Source of the DNA: Streptomyces sp. NBC_01351 | Lineage (GTDB): Bacteria; Actinomycetota; Actinomycetes; Streptomycetales; Streptomycetaceae | Length of the DNA stretch: 64,000 nt | Direction of reading: 5' to 3' | NCBI RefSeq assembly: GCF_036237315.1 | Contig: NZ_CP108356.1 | Location: 7,259,501-7,323,500 of the forward strand | Part shown: one piece after another, positions 62,984 to 64,000 of the stretch | How positions within the stretch are numbered: the first letter of the stretch is position 1 | Layout: the number at the start of each line of letters is the position of its first letter | The notes under the pieces: generated by a model | What the model was told of the DNA's origin: nothing | What the model saw: the letters and a program-made list of their open reading frames with translations, nothing else | Databases searched by the model: none | Made by a program: the position numbers and the translations under genes

Positions 62984-64000
62984 TTAGGCGGCGGGCTTGC
63001 CGGGCTGGTCATGGGTGGCGCAGTGGATCCCGCCGCCGCCCGCGGCGATCGTGTCGATCTTGATGGGCACGATGTCGCGCTTGGGGAAGTGCTCCTGAAG
63101 GATTCCGCGCGCACGGTCGTCGGCCTTGGCGTCACCGAAGCGGGGCATGAACACCGAGTCGTTGGCGACGTAGAAGTTGGCGTACGTCGACAGGAAGTCG
63201 TCGCCGCGGCCCGTGATCCTGTCCGGGTCGGGCTGCTGCAGGTCGATGATCTCCAGGCGCCGCCCCCGCGCGTCGGTCGCTTTGTCGAGGACGGATTTCG
63301 CCTGGTCGGCCGAGCGGGACCAGGAATCGGCGGGCATCCCGGGGAACGCCCGGTCCAGGAGGACCACACCGGGCGCCGTGAACCGCACGAGGCTGTCGAC
63401 GTGCGCGTCGGTGATGTCCTCGCCGCGCACGCCGGCGAGCCAGATCACCTTCTCGACGCCCAGGTTCTGCTTGAGCTCGGCTTCGATCTGGTCCCGGCTC
63501 TTGCCGCGGTTGCGGTTGTCGTTGACGATCGAGCTCTCCGTGATCAGGAGGGTGCCCTCGCCGTCCGTCTCGAAGGAACCCCCCTCGGCCACCAGCGGAG
63601 CCTGGACCCGCGGGATCTTGTACTTCTCCAGGAGGGCACGGCCGACCAGGGCGTCGTTCTTGTGCTCCTGCTTGTTCCCCCAGCCGTTGAAGTTGAAGTC
63701 GACACCGATCACCTTCCCGGCCTCTTCCACGAACACCGGCACGGTGTCCCGCGCCCACAGGTCGTCGACCTGTAGGGGGATGACCTCGACCTGGGAGCCG
63801 CACGCCTTCTGGGCCGCGGCCTGCTGGTCGGGCCTGGCCATCATGACGACGTACTCGTACTCCGCGATCGCCCGTGCCACCCGGGCGATGTCCTCCCGTA
63901 CGTACGGCAGGTCTTCCTCCCAGACGCCGGCCGCCAGGGCGGGCCAGGACATGAAGGTGCGCGTGTGGCTCTCCCACTCGGCGCCCAGCCTCCGGGCGCC
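62984..64000 (-). CDS. Agmatine deiminase / peptidyl-arginine deiminase family (N-terminus beyond window)
   Basis: At least 338 codons are visible; the reading frame continues past the right edge, where GAEWESHTRTFMSWP matches the family start. Motifs are VAEGGSFETDGEG, DITDAHVDSLVRF (catalytic His and Asp) and the C-terminal GGGGIHCATHDQP with the nucleophilic Cys. The enzyme hydrolyses a guanidino group, most likely agmatine to N-carbamoylputrescine in polyamine synthesis; a secreted arginine-deiminase relative is possible if an unseen signal peptide exists. Confidence 0.9.
   Translation of the reverse strand, partial: GARRLGAEWESHTRTFMSWPALAAGVWEEDLPYVREDIARVARAIAEYEYVVMMARPDQQAAAQKACGSQVEVIPLQVDDLWARDTVPVFVEEAGKVIGVDFNFNGWGNKQEHKNDALVGRALLEKYKIPRVQAPLVAEGGSFETDGEGTLLITESSIVNDNRNRGKSRDQIEAELKQNLGVEKVIWLAGVRGEDITDAHVDSLVRFTAPGVVLLDRAFPGMPADSWSRSADQAKSVLDKATDARGRRLEIIDLQQPDPDRITGRGDDFLSTYANFYVANDSVFMPRFGDAKADDRARGILQEHFPKRDIVPIKIDTIAAGGGGIHCATHDQPGKPAA

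Overview
The window is chromosomal DNA of a Streptomyces or a very close relative. GC content is very high, most codons end in G or C, GTG and TTG starts are common, and several families are typical of the genus: a conservon (sensor kinase, roadblock, DUF742, GTPase), a mat-type exopolysaccharide locus, XRE/DUF5753 and SpoIIE-type regulators, and a rifamycin-associated element in front of a HelR gene. No rRNA, tRNA or CRISPR array was seen. All calls come from reading the sequence; no database search was possible.

Left part (1-9072). An ABC-F ribosome-protection-type ATPase runs off the left edge and has a leader with an 8-codon upstream ORF and a hairpin. It is followed by a secreted subtilisin, a small Rpf-like transglycosylase, a GH16-like lipoprotein, and a matA/matB/acyltransferase operon for a cell-surface polysaccharide, closed by a strong terminator.

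Accessory stretch (about 9088-16838). Its two ends carry related copies of the 3' end of an aldehyde dehydrogenase gene: a 21-codon orphan tail at the left and the intact gene at the right. This is the arrangement left by an element that integrated into a gene's 3' end, although no integrase survives. Inside are a MerR regulator, a roughly 0.7-kb unit rich in GCAGTA words with its own candidate promoter and a perfect 32-bp palindrome (the best candidate here for something undescribed), and small stress-type proteins: a CBM48 domain, a PRC barrel, a hydrophobic peptide, a PAS-GAF-PP2C phosphatase and an XRE/DUF5753 regulator without its usual DUF397 partner.

Middle (16.8-39.7 kb). Aldehyde dehydrogenase lies behind a GAF regulator. 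Then come a translationally coupled SNF2 helicase and SWIM protein, a lone isoprenyl diphosphate synthase, TrmO, two enzymes or unknowns, and a conservon (cvnA-D) flanked by an MHYT membrane sensor and a second roadblock protein. After these come a DUF6397 protein, YchJ, TesB, a Ski2-like DEAD-box helicase and a DUF457 membrane protein.

Right part (39.7-64 kb). HelR under a RAE is preceded by a heterodimeric ABC exporter whose two halves have complementary degenerate ATP sites. Next are a fused FAD/4Fe-4S D-lactate dehydrogenase, a MarR/ABC exporter divergon with a readable operator, an MltG paralogue, a P450 with a flavin monooxygenase, and a run of housekeeping or stress genes: HAD phosphatase, Lrp, DUF1275, histidine phosphatase, APC permease with universal stress protein, TetR, NmrA-like reductase, PPOX protein and DUF4436. 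The window ends in a partial agmatine-deiminase-family gene. Antibiotic defence is a recurring theme (ABC-F, HelR with RAE, three ABC exporter subunits).
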